This document shows positions 1 to 6,985 of a stretch of DNA of 8,502 nucleotides, one piece after another. Position 1 is the stretch's first letter. Each line of letters begins with the position of its first letter. The DNA is taken from contig DAOVHN010000073.1 of assembly GCA_030671915.1 (NCBI GenBank), forward strand, positions 1 to 8,502. Direction: 5' to 3'. The position numbers and the translations under genes were made by a program. The notes under the pieces were generated by a model. The model was not told the origin of the DNA. It searched no databases and saw only the letters and a program-made list of their open reading frames with translations. The stretch comes from Pseudomonadota bacterium. GTDB lineage: Bacteria; Pseudomonadota; Alphaproteobacteria; UBA8366; JADFVY01.

Positions 1-263
1 CGCAGTGTCTCCACCAACGAATCGTCGTTACTGGGTGCAAGGGTGAAAAATTCCCGCCCCCCGTCCTTGTAATGGCCTTCGATGCGGGGGCCCTGGATAA
101 CGACATCGTTCACCTCCCCGGCATCGACTGCCTCAAGGAATTCCGAATAACGGATTTCCTGGTCGGCCTGCATCCCCGGATTGCCGTTGAAGAAGCTGAA
201 CAACGCGATCAGCAGAATGACAATAAATATCCAGACTGCCAGATTTCGACTAAACAAATTCAC
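1..263 (-). CDS. ftsH: FtsH ATP-dependent zinc metalloprotease, N-terminal part (cut by window edge)
   Basis: FtsH is a hexameric inner-membrane AAA+ protease that degrades misfolded membrane proteins and selected regulators. Only about 87 residues are present. They begin (V/M)NLFSRNLAVWIFIVILLI, a short basic N-terminus followed by a first membrane segment at about residues 8-26. The periplasmic part then starts with the family-typical 'IRYSEFLEAVDAGEVNDVVIQG' pattern near residues 38-59. The AAA+ and zinc-protease domains lie beyond position 1. The start is a GTG at 261-263, with GAGGG at 273-277 about 9 bases upstream; no ATG in this frame fits the family N-terminus better. It lies 90 bp downstream of tilS on the same strand, as in many proteobacteria. 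The identification rests on the N-terminal pattern and the neighbourhood, since no catalytic motif is visible. Confidence 0.88.
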   Translation of the reverse strand, partial: MNLFSRNLAVWIFIVILLIALFSFFNGNPGMQADQEIRYSEFLEAVDAGEVNDVVIQGPRIEGHYKDGGREFFTLAPSNDDSLVETL

Positions 264-300
264 CTGTGAGATCCCTCAATTGCCGTTTCCCATCCACCCT

Positions 301-323
301 GCGACACCCCGGCCCGGTGACGC
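301..323 (-). other. Weak intergenic hairpin between tilS and ftsH
   Basis: The 90-bp gap 264-353 contains an inverted repeat, 301-308 against 316-323, with 7 of 8 pairs formed and a 7-base loop. There is no U-tract on either side, so it does not look like an intrinsic terminator. It could be an mRNA structure in a tilS-ftsH transcript or chance in GC-rich DNA. I see no convincing sigma-70-type promoter for ftsH in the gap. Confidence 0.25.
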
Positions 324-348
324 CAAGTTACGGAGAATACCCCCAAAT

Positions 349-362
349 TATGCTCAAGCATA
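349..362. repeat. 14-bp palindrome over the tilS stop codon
   Basis: TATGCT-CA-AGCATA reads as perfect 6-bp arms around a 2-bp centre and includes the tilS stop codon (354-356). It could be a small operator upstream of ftsH or chance; nothing else in the sequence decides. Confidence 0.25.
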
Positions 363-1682
363 GCCCGGAACCGCGGAAAAGCGGGCTGCACCAAGAGATC
401 GCGGCGGCAGGAACGTAAGCTCCGTCCCGTTAGCGACCCTTTCATTCGAAGGTATCGCACAATAATGGAGGTGGGGTACCGCCACCACCTCTTCAAGACT
501 CCAGATCGCCGGAATTGCGTTTCTCACGTCCGCGGGCAGGTTTTCCACACATAAATCCGGCTTTCTCGCCCGGATTTGCGCCCAGCCGTCGGGTCCCAGA
601 CGGCCCAGCTGTGTATCCAGCGGACCATCGGCCGACAGCCAAAACCGCCCGTCCCACAAGATACCGCCGGCAGCCGGCACCGCGTCTTCGGCCGCGGCGG
701 CCTCACGGCAAACCAGCAGCACATGGCCGGGCCCGCGCCGCCGGACGATCCGGCATCCCGCCAGGGTTCGTCCACCCCCCTCGCCCCGCGAAAGCCATAC
801 ATAGAGCCGCTCCAGCCGCTCCATGCGCGGCCCATGCCGGTTACCGCCGATGCATGTCAGCAGCCGGGACAGCGCCCGCAAGCCGGTATCCTCCGGCGCC
901 GCCAACAGTTCGCCGGCTTTAAGCACCGCATAACCCTCCGGATAGATCGCCACGGTGCGCGCCAGCAACTCGGTGGCAGCGCTTTCCAGCGCAACGCGCG
1001 CGCGCGCCATGTGCCGGGCCGTAGCCGCCAGGCGCTGTTCCGTAAGCCCTTCCTGCCCCAGTTCGGGCAGCAGACGCCGCACGCGCACGCGCGAGAAAGA
1101 AGCATCTTCGTTCGACGGATCCTCGATCCAATCCACGCCACGCGACCGCAGAAACGCTATCAAACATTCACGCGGGACGCCCAGCAACGGGCGCAGCAGG
1201 CGCAGATACGGGTTCTCGCTTACCGGCGCCATGGCGGCCAGGCCGTCCACGCCGCTGCCTCGACCGAGGCGCAGCATCAGCGTTTCCGCCTGATCGCCCC
1301 GGTGATGGCCCAACAGAAGATGCAGGATGTTCGCGCGGCGACACCATTCGGTCATCAGCGCATAGCGCGCCTGCCGAGCCGCCGCCTGCCTGTCGGATTT
1401 AAACACCGCCCCCTGGCGGGTCAGCACCACAGCTTCGACTCCGGCCTTGGCGAGCCTGTCGTGTACAGACACCGCCTCGGCCGCGGATTCCGGACGCATG
1501 GCGTGGTCGACGATAAGGGCGGTCGCCCGCCCGCCCGCCTCGCGCGCCCAAGCGTCCGCCAGCAGGGTGAGCGCCAGGCTGTCGGGGCCGCCGGAACAGG
1601 CGACGGCAACATGCGGCGCTGATTCGAAGGGTCCAAGAGAAGAGATGGACAGCGCGAATTCGGCGGGTCCGTACTTGGTCAT
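354..1682 (-). CDS. tilS: tRNA(Ile)-lysidine synthase TilS
   Basis: TilS uses ATP and lysine to convert C34 of the CAU-anticodon tRNA-Ile to lysidine, changing its decoding from AUG to AUA. The 442-residue product matches the family length (E. coli about 430). The PP-loop ATP pyrophosphatase motif SGGPDS is at residues 30-35. It is followed by VDHAMRPESAAEA (about 58-70), a QAAARQARY segment (99-107), the GHHRGDQAET motif (125-134) with RLGRGSGVDGLAAM after it, and WIEDPSNEDASFSRVRVR further on. The C-terminal third is less conserved, as usual. The ATG at 1680-1682 was chosen because it puts the usual short lead before the PP-loop and lies 2 bp after the cpoB stop. The reading frame continues upstream to 1784, but that part overlaps cpoB coding and has no family character. 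There is no strong Shine-Dalgarno, so translation is probably coupled to cpoB. Confidence 0.95.
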   Translation of the reverse strand: MTKYGPAEFALSISSLGPFESAPHVAVACSGGPDSLALTLLADAWAREAGGRATALIVDHAMRPESAAEAVSVHDRLAKAGVEAVVLTRQGAVFKSDRQAAARQARYALMTEWCRRANILHLLLGHHRGDQAETLMLRLGRGSGVDGLAAMAPVSENPYLRLLRPLLGVPRECLIAFLRSRGVDWIEDPSNEDASFSRVRVRRLLPELGQEGLTEQRLAATARHMARARVALESAATELLARTVAIYPEGYAVLKAGELLAAPEDTGLRALSRLLTCIGGNRHGPRMERLERLYVWLSRGEGGGRTLAGCRIVRRRGPGHVLLVCREAAAAEDAVPAAGGILWDGRFWLSADGPLDTQLGRLGPDGWAQIRARKPDLCVENLPADVRNAIPAIWSLEEVVAVPHLHYCAIPSNERVANGTELTFLPPRSLGAARFSAVPGYA

Positions 1683-1684
1683 AA

Positions 1685-2557
1685 CTACTTGCAGTTCAGC
1701 TTCTTCCGCTCGCTCTTGGCCAGCTTGATGATGCGCGGCAGGGAATTGGGATAGTCCTCCAGCAACTTGGCATAGGTGGTGCAAGCCTTGTCGGGCTGTT
1801 CCAGCGCGGCCAGCGACTTGCCCAGCTTCAGCAGGTTGTCCGGCGCCTTGTCCGCCTTCGGGTAATTCCTGTATCCATCGAGGAACGCCTTGGCGGCATC
1901 CTTGTATTGCTTGTTGATGTAATAGGTCTCGCCTAGCCAGTAGGAGGCGTTGTCGGACAGGTCGTCGTTAGGATTTTTCTCGAGAAACGCCTGCAGCGCG
2001 GCGCGGCCTTCAATCCACTGATGCTTTTTCAGCAGACTATACGCGAAATCGTATTGTTCGCGGGGCGTCCCCTCCGGCAGTTCCGTCGGGACGCCGGGAG
2101 CAATCGCTACTTCCCCGCCGCCACTTTCGGTCGCCGGCTCGCCGGGCGGCGTCGCGGCGGCCGCGGGCACCCCCCTTGCCAGTGCATCCTCGATGGCCAG
2201 CAGGCGGATCTCCAGATCTTCCGACATCCGGTCCAGGCGCTGTTCAAGCAATGCAATACGGTGCTGAATCTCCTCCACACGGCCGTTCATCGTGCGTACC
2301 TGATCCTGCATTTGCGTGATTTGCACCTGCATCCGCGCGCCCACCCCGGGCGATAGCGGCTGGCCGCCATCCGTGGGCGTGGTGGTGGTCGCAACGGGCG
2401 GCTGGCCGCCCTTGTAGACATGCCGTTGAAGATCGGCCAGTTCCCGCCGCAGCCGCTCGACCTGGCGCGCCAGATTGCCCGAGTCCTGGGCCGCTGCCGG
2501 TTGCGCGGTCAGCAGGATCGATAGACCCAACATGGCCGCGACGGCCAGTCGCAACAT
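1685..2557 (-). CDS. cpoB: CpoB/YbgF, periplasmic Tol-associated cell division coordinator
   Basis: CpoB (YbgF) is a periplasmic protein that binds TolA and coordinates Tol-driven outer-membrane constriction with PBP1B-dependent peptidoglycan synthesis. The 290-residue product has a signal peptide at 1-23 (hydrophobic core, cleavage likely after AAA before QDS). Two coiled-coil stretches follow, about 29-48 (LARQVERLRREL) and 76-126 (VEEIQHRIALLEQRL). A Pro/Ala/Gly/Glu linker spans about 127-166, and a C-terminal TPR domain about 167-285 carries YDFAYSLLKKHQWIEGRAALQAF, ASYWLGETYY and DNLLKLGKSLAAL. This order matches the family. The ATG at 2555-2557 was chosen because it gives a normal signal peptide with GGGG about 6 bases upstream. 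An in-frame ATG at 2602 would add 15 residues but has no Shine-Dalgarno. It follows pal after a gap holding a hairpin, and tilS begins 2 bp after its stop. Confidence 0.93.
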   Translation of the reverse strand: MLRLAVAAMLGLSILLTAQPAAAQDSGNLARQVERLRRELADLQRHVYKGGQPPVATTTTPTDGGQPLSPGVGARMQVQITQMQDQVRTMNGRVEEIQHRIALLEQRLDRMSEDLEIRLLAIEDALARGVPAAAATPPGEPATESGGGEVAIAPGVPTELPEGTPREQYDFAYSLLKKHQWIEGRAALQAFLEKNPNDDLSDNASYWLGETYYINKQYKDAAKAFLDGYRNYPKADKAPDNLLKLGKSLAALEQPDKACTTYAKLLEDYPNSLPRIIKLAKSERKKLNCK

Positions 2558-2660
2558 GCTGTGCCCCGTTTTTATCCCAAAATGTCCGATTCGTTTTCGC
2601 ATCAAAGTGAATCTAGGTCCGCTATTTGGCAAGAATATGGCGTAGCCCTGCCCCAAACGC

Positions 2661-2697
2661 AACAAGCGGCCCCGGCCAGAAGCCGGAGCCGCTCGTT
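2661..2697 (-). terminator. Strong hairpin after pal, possible attenuator or partial terminator
   Basis: In the pal-cpoB gap (2558-2714), the minus-strand RNA can form a stem of about 16 bp, 2682-2697 against 2661-2676, with a 5-base loop. The two positions that mismatch on the plus strand (C/A at 2671/2687 and A/C at 2664/2694) become U-G and G-U wobbles on the minus strand. The structure therefore fits an RNA made in the direction of pal. The 3' flank reads TGCGTTTGGGG after the stem, so the U-tract is poor. It starts 18 bp after the pal stop. It may dampen expression of cpoB-tilS or protect the pal mRNA 3' end rather than stop transcription fully. Confidence 0.5.
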
Positions 2698-2714
2698 AAA
2701 ACGCTGCAGTCAAA

Positions 2715-3239
2715 TCAGGACAGCATGCCGGCCTTGACAACCATAACCGCACGGCGATTCTGGCCCCATGCATCCTCGTTCGAACCGAGAACGGCCGGGC
2801 GCTCCTTGCCGTAACTGATGGTTTCCACACGACCACCACCGACGCCCATGCTCTCCAGATACTGTGCCGCGGAGCTGGCGCGGCGATCACCCAGTGCAAG
2901 GTTGTACTCGCGGGTGCCACGCTCGTCGCAATGGCCCTCGATCACGACCGTGAGGGCGCCATTGGCCTTCAGGAAGTCGGCCTGGCGATTCAACTGGTCG
3001 ATCGCGTCGGGACGCAGGTCCGACTTGTCGAAATCGAAGAAGATACGGTCGCCGACATTGACCACCAGATATTCCTGCGGATCCATTACGTCCGGAGCTG
3101 TCGCCGCAGGCGGCGGCGGAGGCGGAGCGTCCGAAATTTCGGCACCGCTAGGTTCGGTGGTGGCACCTTCGTCCGCGGGCGTTTCACAGCCAGCGACGAG
3201 CAACAGAGCGGCCATCAGGCCAAGAAGTTTCATGCGCAT
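2715..3239 (-). CDS. pal: Peptidoglycan-associated lipoprotein Pal
   Basis: Pal is an outer-membrane lipoprotein that binds peptidoglycan non-covalently and is moved to the division site by TolB and TolA. The 174-residue product has a lipoprotein signal ending in the lipobox LVAGC, with lipid-carrying Cys18. An acidic, proline-rich linker follows (about 19-56, including six prolines at 39-44). The OmpA-like domain then begins at IFFDFDKSDLRPDA (66-79). The diaminopimelate-binding signature GHCDERGTREYNLALGDRRA is at 102-121; by homology with OmpA, Asp105 and Arg120 are the key contacts. The conserved NRRA is at 161-164. The start at 3239 is supported by AAGGGGGG six bases upstream; a second in-frame ATG two codons later is less well placed. 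It is preceded by a 176-bp gap with a candidate promoter, so pal may be expressed above the level of tolB. Confidence 0.97.
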   Translation of the reverse strand: MRMKLLGLMAALLLVAGCETPADEGATTEPSGAEISDAPPPPPPAATAPDVMDPQEYLVVNVGDRIFFDFDKSDLRPDAIDQLNRQADFLKANGALTVVIEGHCDERGTREYNLALGDRRASSAAQYLESMGVGGGRVETISYGKERPAVLGSNEDAWGQNRRAVMVVKAGMLS

Positions 3240-3245
3240 CTATAA

Positions 3246-3253
3246 CCCCCCTT
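3246..3253 (-). promoter_or_regulatory. Ribosome binding site of pal
   Basis: AAGGGGGG lies 6 bases before the ATG at 3237-3239. The spacing favours this ATG over the one at 3231-3233. Confidence 0.6.
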
Positions 3254-3303
3254 AGAGGTCAAAAGGAAATAATCAGGATCGTACCCCAAACGATACGGTG
3301 CGA

Positions 3304-3333
3304 CATATAACCATGCTAATTCGCCGAATACAA
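3304..3333 (-). promoter_or_regulatory. Candidate sigma-70-type promoter for pal
   Basis: The tolB-pal gap (3240-3415) is AT-richer than the flanking genes. On the minus strand it contains TTGTAT (3328-3333) as a possible -35 and TATATG (3304-3309) as a possible -10, 18 bp apart. Transcription would start roughly 60 bases before the pal ATG. Matches are partial (3 and 4 of 6), so this is a suggestion. Abundant Pal relative to TolB in other bacteria makes an internal promoter plausible. Confidence 0.3.
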
Positions 3334-3357
3334 CCGTTTACCTGAGCGAATCCTGCA

Positions 3358-3385
3358 TTTTTTTGGGCAAACTCGGGGTTTTTTT
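3358..3385. promoter_or_regulatory. Two A7/T7 tracts 21 bp apart upstream of pal
   Basis: Seven-base T runs on the plus strand at 3358-3364 and 3379-3385 have centres 21 bp apart, about two helical turns. Phased A-tracts are known to bend DNA. They lie 25-52 bp upstream of the candidate pal -35 and could act like an UP element or bending site. No inverted repeat with enough pairing accompanies them, so I do not call a terminator for tolB here. Confidence 0.35.
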
Positions 3386-3415
3386 AAGGCTCTGTTAAAA
3401 TTCATTAAAGGACCG

Positions 3416-4777
3416 TTAACGATTTAGGGGTGACCATGCCGTATCGGACGCATCGGTCGGTGTTTTGACTTGCCTGAGATTATAGCCCGTCAAGTCGACG
3501 GAGTAGACTTTGGTCACGCCGCCGGCGCCGCTGGAGGTGGTCCGGGTCTGGCGAAAGAAAATCAGAACGCGGCCGTTTGGCGACCAGGTCGGCGCTTCGT
3601 CGAGGAAGCTTTCGGTCAACAGGCGCTCGCCCGTGCCGTCCGGTCGCATGACTCCGGTAAAGAACCGCCCGCCATAGAACTTGGTGAAGGCGATCAGGTC
3701 GCCGCGCGGCGACCATACCGGTGTCGCGTAACGGCCCTGGCCGAAACTGATGCGGCGTACATTGCCGCCGTCGGCATCCATGACATAAAGCTGCTGGGTG
3801 CCGCCGCGGTCGGAGTTGAAGGTGATCTGCCGGCCGTCTGGCGCGAAGGACGGCGAGGTATCGATCGCCGGATGATTGGTGATCTGCCGCGCCCGGCGGG
3901 TGCGCAAATCCATGCTCCAGATATTGGAGATACCATCCTTCGCGTATGACATGATCACCGAGTTGCCGTCGGGCGAGAAGCGCGGCGCGAAGGTCATGCC
4001 CTTGAAGGCGCCCAGCATTTCCTGCCGGCCGGTATTGATGTCGAACAGATAGACCCTGGGCGTGTCGTTGAAATAGGACAGATAGGTGATTTCCTGGCGC
4101 GTCGGCGAGAAGCGCGGGGTCAGCACCAGCGCGCTGCCATCGGTCAGGTATTTATGGTTGGCCCCGTCCTGGTCCATGATCGCCAGCCGCTTGATGCGCA
4201 TGGTATGCGGGCCGGTTTCCGCGACGTAGACGATGCGGCTGTCGAAATAGCCCTCTTCGCCGGTGATCCGCTTGTAGATTGCGTCGGCGATGATATGGGC
4301 GACGCGGCGCCAGTTGTTGCGCGGCGTGCGGTAGGCGAAGCCGGTCATCTGGGTTTCGGCGAACACGTCCCACAGTCGGAATTCGAACTTCAGCCGCCCG
4401 TCCTGTTCATAGCTTACGCTGCCGCTGACCAGCGCCTGGCTGTTGATCACCCGCCAGTCGGAAAAACGCGGTCGCACCAGCAGCGATTCGTTCGACTGGA
4501 TAAAGGCGCGCTGATCGATCGGCGCGAACAGGCCGGATCGCTCAAGATCGGCCGCAATAACCTCTGAAAGCTCCCGCCCGATGGCCGCGGTTCGAGTATC
4601 AGCGCTGTAGAAGTCGGTAATGGCGACCGGCATCGGGTCGATATTGCCGCGTGTTATATCTATGCGAAGTTCCGCGCGGGCCGCCACGGCGGAAGCAGCC
4701 AGGATCAGCGCCGTCATGAATATAAAGCGAAGCGAAGCCATAGCCGAAAAACCGGTTTTCATCCTGTCGATACCCAT
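3416..4777 (-). CDS. tolB: Tol-Pal system protein TolB
   Basis: TolB is a periplasmic protein that binds Pal through its beta-propeller and TolA through its N-terminal strand. The 453-residue product has a signal peptide with a hydrophobic stretch at about 18-31 and likely cleavage after residue 35 (AARA before ELRIDIT). The N-terminal alpha/beta domain runs to about residue 180. A six-bladed propeller follows, marked by six repeats of the type RFSPT, RFSPDG, SFAPDG, VWSPRG, TWSPNG and AWSPLN, the last at the C-terminus. Length is slightly above E. coli TolB (430), mostly at the leader. The ATG at 4777 lies 5 bp after the tolA stop, with AAGGA overlapping that stop but only 2 bases from the ATG. 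The in-frame ATG at 4762 (MKTGF) is an equally credible start. Close spacing suggests co-translation with tolA. Confidence 0.96.
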   Translation of the reverse strand: MGIDRMKTGFSAMASLRFIFMTALILAASAVAARAELRIDITRGNIDPMPVAITDFYSADTRTAAIGRELSEVIAADLERSGLFAPIDQRAFIQSNESLLVRPRFSDWRVINSQALVSGSVSYEQDGRLKFEFRLWDVFAETQMTGFAYRTPRNNWRRVAHIIADAIYKRITGEEGYFDSRIVYVAETGPHTMRIKRLAIMDQDGANHKYLTDGSALVLTPRFSPTRQEITYLSYFNDTPRVYLFDINTGRQEMLGAFKGMTFAPRFSPDGNSVIMSYAKDGISNIWSMDLRTRRARQITNHPAIDTSPSFAPDGRQITFNSDRGGTQQLYVMDADGGNVRRISFGQGRYATPVWSPRGDLIAFTKFYGGRFFTGVMRPDGTGERLLTESFLDEAPTWSPNGRVLIFFRQTRTTSSGAGGVTKVYSVDLTGYNLRQVKTPTDASDTAWSPLNR

Positions 4778-4782
4778 GTTCC

Positions 4783-5679
4783 TTACCGTCCCACCATGTT
4801 GCTCGGATCGAAAGTCATCGTTATTTCCTTCCACTCATCATATTTATCCGGCGGAAGTTTCAATGGGCTGCATTTTGGGTTCTTGACCGCCCGCCGCGCG
4901 CTTTCCGCCATTGTCCGGAAAAACTTGTCGGCGGACGCACGGGCAGAATCCACTATAACCGCATCCCTCACCCTACGGTCGCGATTAACCCGAATCTTGA
5001 TCTCAACGATCAATTCCTCCGGATTGCGCGCGCCGATCGGCACATTCCAGCATTTCTCTATCTGGCGGCGTAGAGCATCTCTCTCGCTGACGGTCAGCCT
5101 GGTTCCGATCACTGAGGCGATCTGTGTCTTTTCGCGGGGCTTCGGTTTGTCGTCGGTCTCAACTTCATCCAGATTCAATTCGTCGAAGAAATCCTTTTCC
5201 TTCGATTCTTTGTCGGGCGCATCGACCGGCTTGTCGTCGTCCAGCGCCAGCGTATTCAGCATGTCGGCGAAATCGTCTTTCTTCTTGATATTCTTCGGGC
5301 GTGGCTTCGCGACCGGCGTGACGATGGCGACCTGCTTCTCCTCCGGTGGCTCCGGTGGCGCGGGCTCGGGCTCCGGCGGGGCCTCGGCCTCTTCCGGCTC
5401 GGGCTCGGGCTCAGGCTCAGGCTCGGGTTCGGGTTCGGGCGGGGGCGCAGGCCGCGGCTTCGGTGCCGGCGGCGGTTTGGGCGGCTCCTCTTCCTTCGGT
5501 TCGGGTTCTTCCTCGCGCGGCGGCTTCTGGCTCCTGGTCGTCACCGTCAGCTCGGCGATGTCGACGTCCATGGTCTCGACGACCTCCACCGGCAGGGGCT
5601 TCCCCGCCGGGATGCCGACCAGCGCCAGTACGACGACGCCGAGGTGGAAAACGACCGAAAAGATGAACGCCTTGCGCAT
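4783..5679 (-). CDS. tolA: Tol-Pal system protein TolA, Glu/Pro-rich form
   Basis: TolA is anchored in the inner membrane by one helix and reaches across the periplasm to TolB/Pal, energised by TolQR. The 298-residue product has a membrane segment at about 5-23. A long Pro/Glu/Lys-rich region at about 52-130 includes an uninterrupted Glu-Pro run at 82-96. A charged, probably helical stretch (about 131-185) follows, and a C-terminal TonB/TolA-like domain spans about 195-295. The C-terminal domain has [26 protein letters not shown] and ends after [26 protein letters not shown]; Cys210 and Cys270 could form the disulfide typical of TolA domain III. The central region is not the Ala/Lys-rich helix of E. 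coli TolA. The start is 15 bp after the tolR stop and has only a weak Shine-Dalgarno. TonB was considered, but position between tolR and tolB and the domain III pattern favour TolA. Confidence 0.94.
   Translation of the reverse strand: MRKAFIFSVVFHLGVVVLALVGIPAGKPLPVEVVETMDVDIAELTVTTRSQKPPREEEPEPKEEEPPKPPPAPKPRPAPPPEPEPEPEPEPEPEPEEAEAPPEPEPAPPEPPEEKQVAIVTPVAKPRPKNIKKKDDFADMLNTLALDDDKPVDAPDKESKEKDFFDELNLDEVETDDKPKPREKTQIASVIGTRLTVSERDALRRQIEKCWNVPIGARNPEELIVEIKIRVNRDRRVRDAVIVDSARASADKFFRTMAESARRAVKNPKCSPLKLPPDKYDEWKEITMTFDPSNMVGR
5396..5437. repeat. Hexanucleotide tandem repeat (7 units) in tolA
   Basis: Seven consecutive 6-bp units of the form GGYTCR (GGCTCG, GGCTCA, GGTTCG) encode alternating Glu-Pro on the minus strand. 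Any change by whole units keeps the frame, so unit number could vary between strains and change TolA spacer length. Confidence 0.85.
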
Positions 5680-5694
5680 GGGTTTATCGGCCCG

Positions 5695-6144
5695 TCACTT
5701 GTTCTTCTTTGCATCCGGCAGATTGGCCAGCAGCGAGACCTTCTTGAAGCCGGCTTCTCTGACGCTCCCCATGACCTCCATGACCCGGCCATATGCGATG
5801 GCCCTGTCGCCGCGCACGAAGATTCGGGTTTCGGGGTTGGCGCCAGTAATCGCCGCCAGCCGCGCCGCCAGATTTTCCAGCGGCACCTCGGTTTCCTGGA
5901 TGTAGATCCGGTTCTTGACGTCGATGCTGATAACGATGGGTTCTTCCGGCGTGGAGATCACGTCCATCTTGGCTTTCGGCAGATCCACCGGGACGCCCAC
6001 CGTAAGCAGCGGCGCCGTCACCATGAACACTACCAGCAGCACCAGCATGACGTCGACGAAAGGCGTCACGTTGATTTCCGACATCGGGCGGTGGCGCATA
6101 CCGCGTATCCCCGACCCACCTCCGTTTCCGAGATTCATCGCCAT
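5695..6144 (-). CDS. tolR: Tol-Pal stator subunit TolR
   Basis: TolR is a single-pass inner-membrane protein that, with TolQ, uses the proton gradient to energise TolA. It belongs to the ExbD/TolR family. The 149-residue product has a short Gly/Arg-rich cytoplasmic lead and then MSEINVTPFVDVMLVLLVVFMV. The membrane helix is at about 29-48 and Asp31 is the conserved protonatable residue (Asp23 in E. coli TolR). The periplasmic domain carries VDLPKA (53-58), IVISIDVKNRIYI and the RGDRAIAYGRVMEVMGSVREAG pattern. The first ATG lies 3 bp after the tolQ stop, with GAGGAG about 12 bases upstream inside tolQ. A second ATG two codons on is further from that site. Ordering tolQ-tolR-tolA separates it from an ExbBD system. 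Confidence 0.97.
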   Translation of the reverse strand: MAMNLGNGGGSGIRGMRHRPMSEINVTPFVDVMLVLLVVFMVTAPLLTVGVPVDLPKAKMDVISTPEEPIVISIDVKNRIYIQETEVPLENLAARLAAITGANPETRIFVRGDRAIAYGRVMEVMGSVREAGFKKVSLLANLPDAKKNK

Positions 6145-6147
6145 GGC

Positions 6148-6876
6148 TCAGACGGTCTCCTCGATCTGACGCGACAGGATCGAGCTGAATTCGCCGGAGA
6201 AGGCTTCCAGCCTGCCCGCATAGCGGTTCAGCTCATTGGAAATCTTGTTGTAGGCCACCACGGCCGGAATCGCCGCCACCAGCCCCAGCGCGGTTGCGAA
6301 CAGGGCCTCGGCGATGCCAGGCGCGACAACGGCCAGCGTCGTCTGCTTGGACGCAGCAATCGACTGGAAGCTGTTCATGATGCCCCAGACCGTGCCGAAC
6401 AGCCCGATGAAGGGCGCCGTCGAGCCGACCGAGGCCAGGAAGCTAAGATGGCTTTCCAGCCGCTCCATCTCGCGCCCCACCGTCACATGCATCACACGGT
6501 CGATGCGGTCCTGCACGCTGCCCGTCATCGGGCTGCCGGTGCGCCGGCGGCTGAGCGAGCGCCGCCATTCGCGCATGGCGGCGGAAAAGACCGCGGCCAT
6601 CGGATCCAGCGGCCGCTGGCCAATCTTGTCGTAGAGATCGTCGAGCGACCCACCGGACCAGAAGGAATCCTCGAACCTTGCTGCGCGACCGCGCAGTCGG
6701 CGCAGCATGCCGAGTTTGAAAAAGATAATGGTCCAGCACCATATGGACGCCGCCACCAGGATGATGATGACAAACTTGACGATCCAGTGGGCCGACCAGA
6801 ACAGGCCCCAGATCGAAAGATCGATGGCTTCGGTTGAGCCACCCAGAGCGAGGGAATTGACGACTTCGGTTTCCAT
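6148..6876 (-). CDS. tolQ: Tol-Pal stator subunit TolQ
   Basis: TolQ is the multi-pass inner-membrane subunit of the Tol motor, in the MotA/TolQ/ExbB family. The 242-residue product has three predicted membrane helices, at about 31-53, 145-168 and 181-209, with a large cytoplasmic loop between the first two. The family signatures are [20 protein letters not shown] (151-170) and [21 protein letters not shown] (186-206). SLALGG near the N-terminus and [11 protein letters not shown] in helix 1 are typical of alphaproteobacterial TolQ. The ATG at 6874-6876 has no clear Shine-Dalgarno. It is the first gene of the tight tolQRAB run, and the preceding 109-bp gap makes a promoter here plausible. Confidence 0.97.
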   Translation of the reverse strand: METEVVNSLALGGSTEAIDLSIWGLFWSAHWIVKFVIIILVAASIWCWTIIFFKLGMLRRLRGRAARFEDSFWSGGSLDDLYDKIGQRPLDPMAAVFSAAMREWRRSLSRRRTGSPMTGSVQDRIDRVMHVTVGREMERLESHLSFLASVGSTAPFIGLFGTVWGIMNSFQSIAASKQTTLAVVAPGIAEALFATALGLVAAIPAVVAYNKISNELNRYAGRLEAFSGEFSSILSRQIEETV

Positions 6877-6892
6877 TATTCAGTTCACGTTG

Positions 6893-6921
6893 TTTAAACG
6901 GGGTTTCATGTTTGCAGGCAA
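6893..6921 (-). promoter_or_regulatory. Candidate promoter before tolQ
   Basis: In the ybgC-tolQ gap (6877-6985) the minus strand holds TTGCCT (6916-6921) and TTTAAA (6893-6898) separated by exactly 17 bp. Matches to the sigma-70 boxes are partial, and the leader would be only about 10 bases long, which would fit the lack of a clear Shine-Dalgarno. It is a weak call. Confidence 0.25.
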
Positions 6922-6929
6922 GGTTTGCA
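6910..6929. repeat. Direct repeat GTTTGCA with 13-bp period
   Basis: GTTTGCA occurs at 6910-6916 and 6923-6929 on the plus strand, overlapping the candidate -35 of tolQ. It could be a regulator site or chance. Confidence 0.35.
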
Positions 6930-6985
6930 CGGGCCGGTTACGAGTACGTTATTTATGGTTGCCAAGCGGTTAAGGCTTCCCTCAT

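Noticed and set aside
334..358. Possible heat-shock (sigma-32) promoter for ftsH, with CTTGAG followed by TATTCT.
   Set aside because: The -10 part is G-rich where the consensus is C-rich, and the spacing does not fit the alphaproteobacterial form.
576..1622. Long plus-strand open frame of 348 codons opposite tilS.
   Set aside because: It is antisense to a gene with clear TilS motifs. Its composition (many Arg, Gln, Pro, His) is typical of a shadow frame in GC-rich DNA, and no family pattern is visible.
1683..1784. Upstream extension of tilS by 34 codons.
   Set aside because: It overlaps the cpoB C-terminal coding region and shows no TilS family character. The ATG at 1682, just after the cpoB stop, explains the gene.
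3358..3390. T-rich runs after tolB that could end an intrinsic terminator.
   Set aside because: I could find no stem of useful length next to either run on the minus strand.
4796..6837. Long plus-strand open frames opposite tolA, tolR and tolQ, one with a long Ser-Gly repeat.
   Set aside because: The Ser-Gly run is the reverse reading of the tolA Glu-Pro repeat. These frames are shadows of well-supported minus-strand genes.
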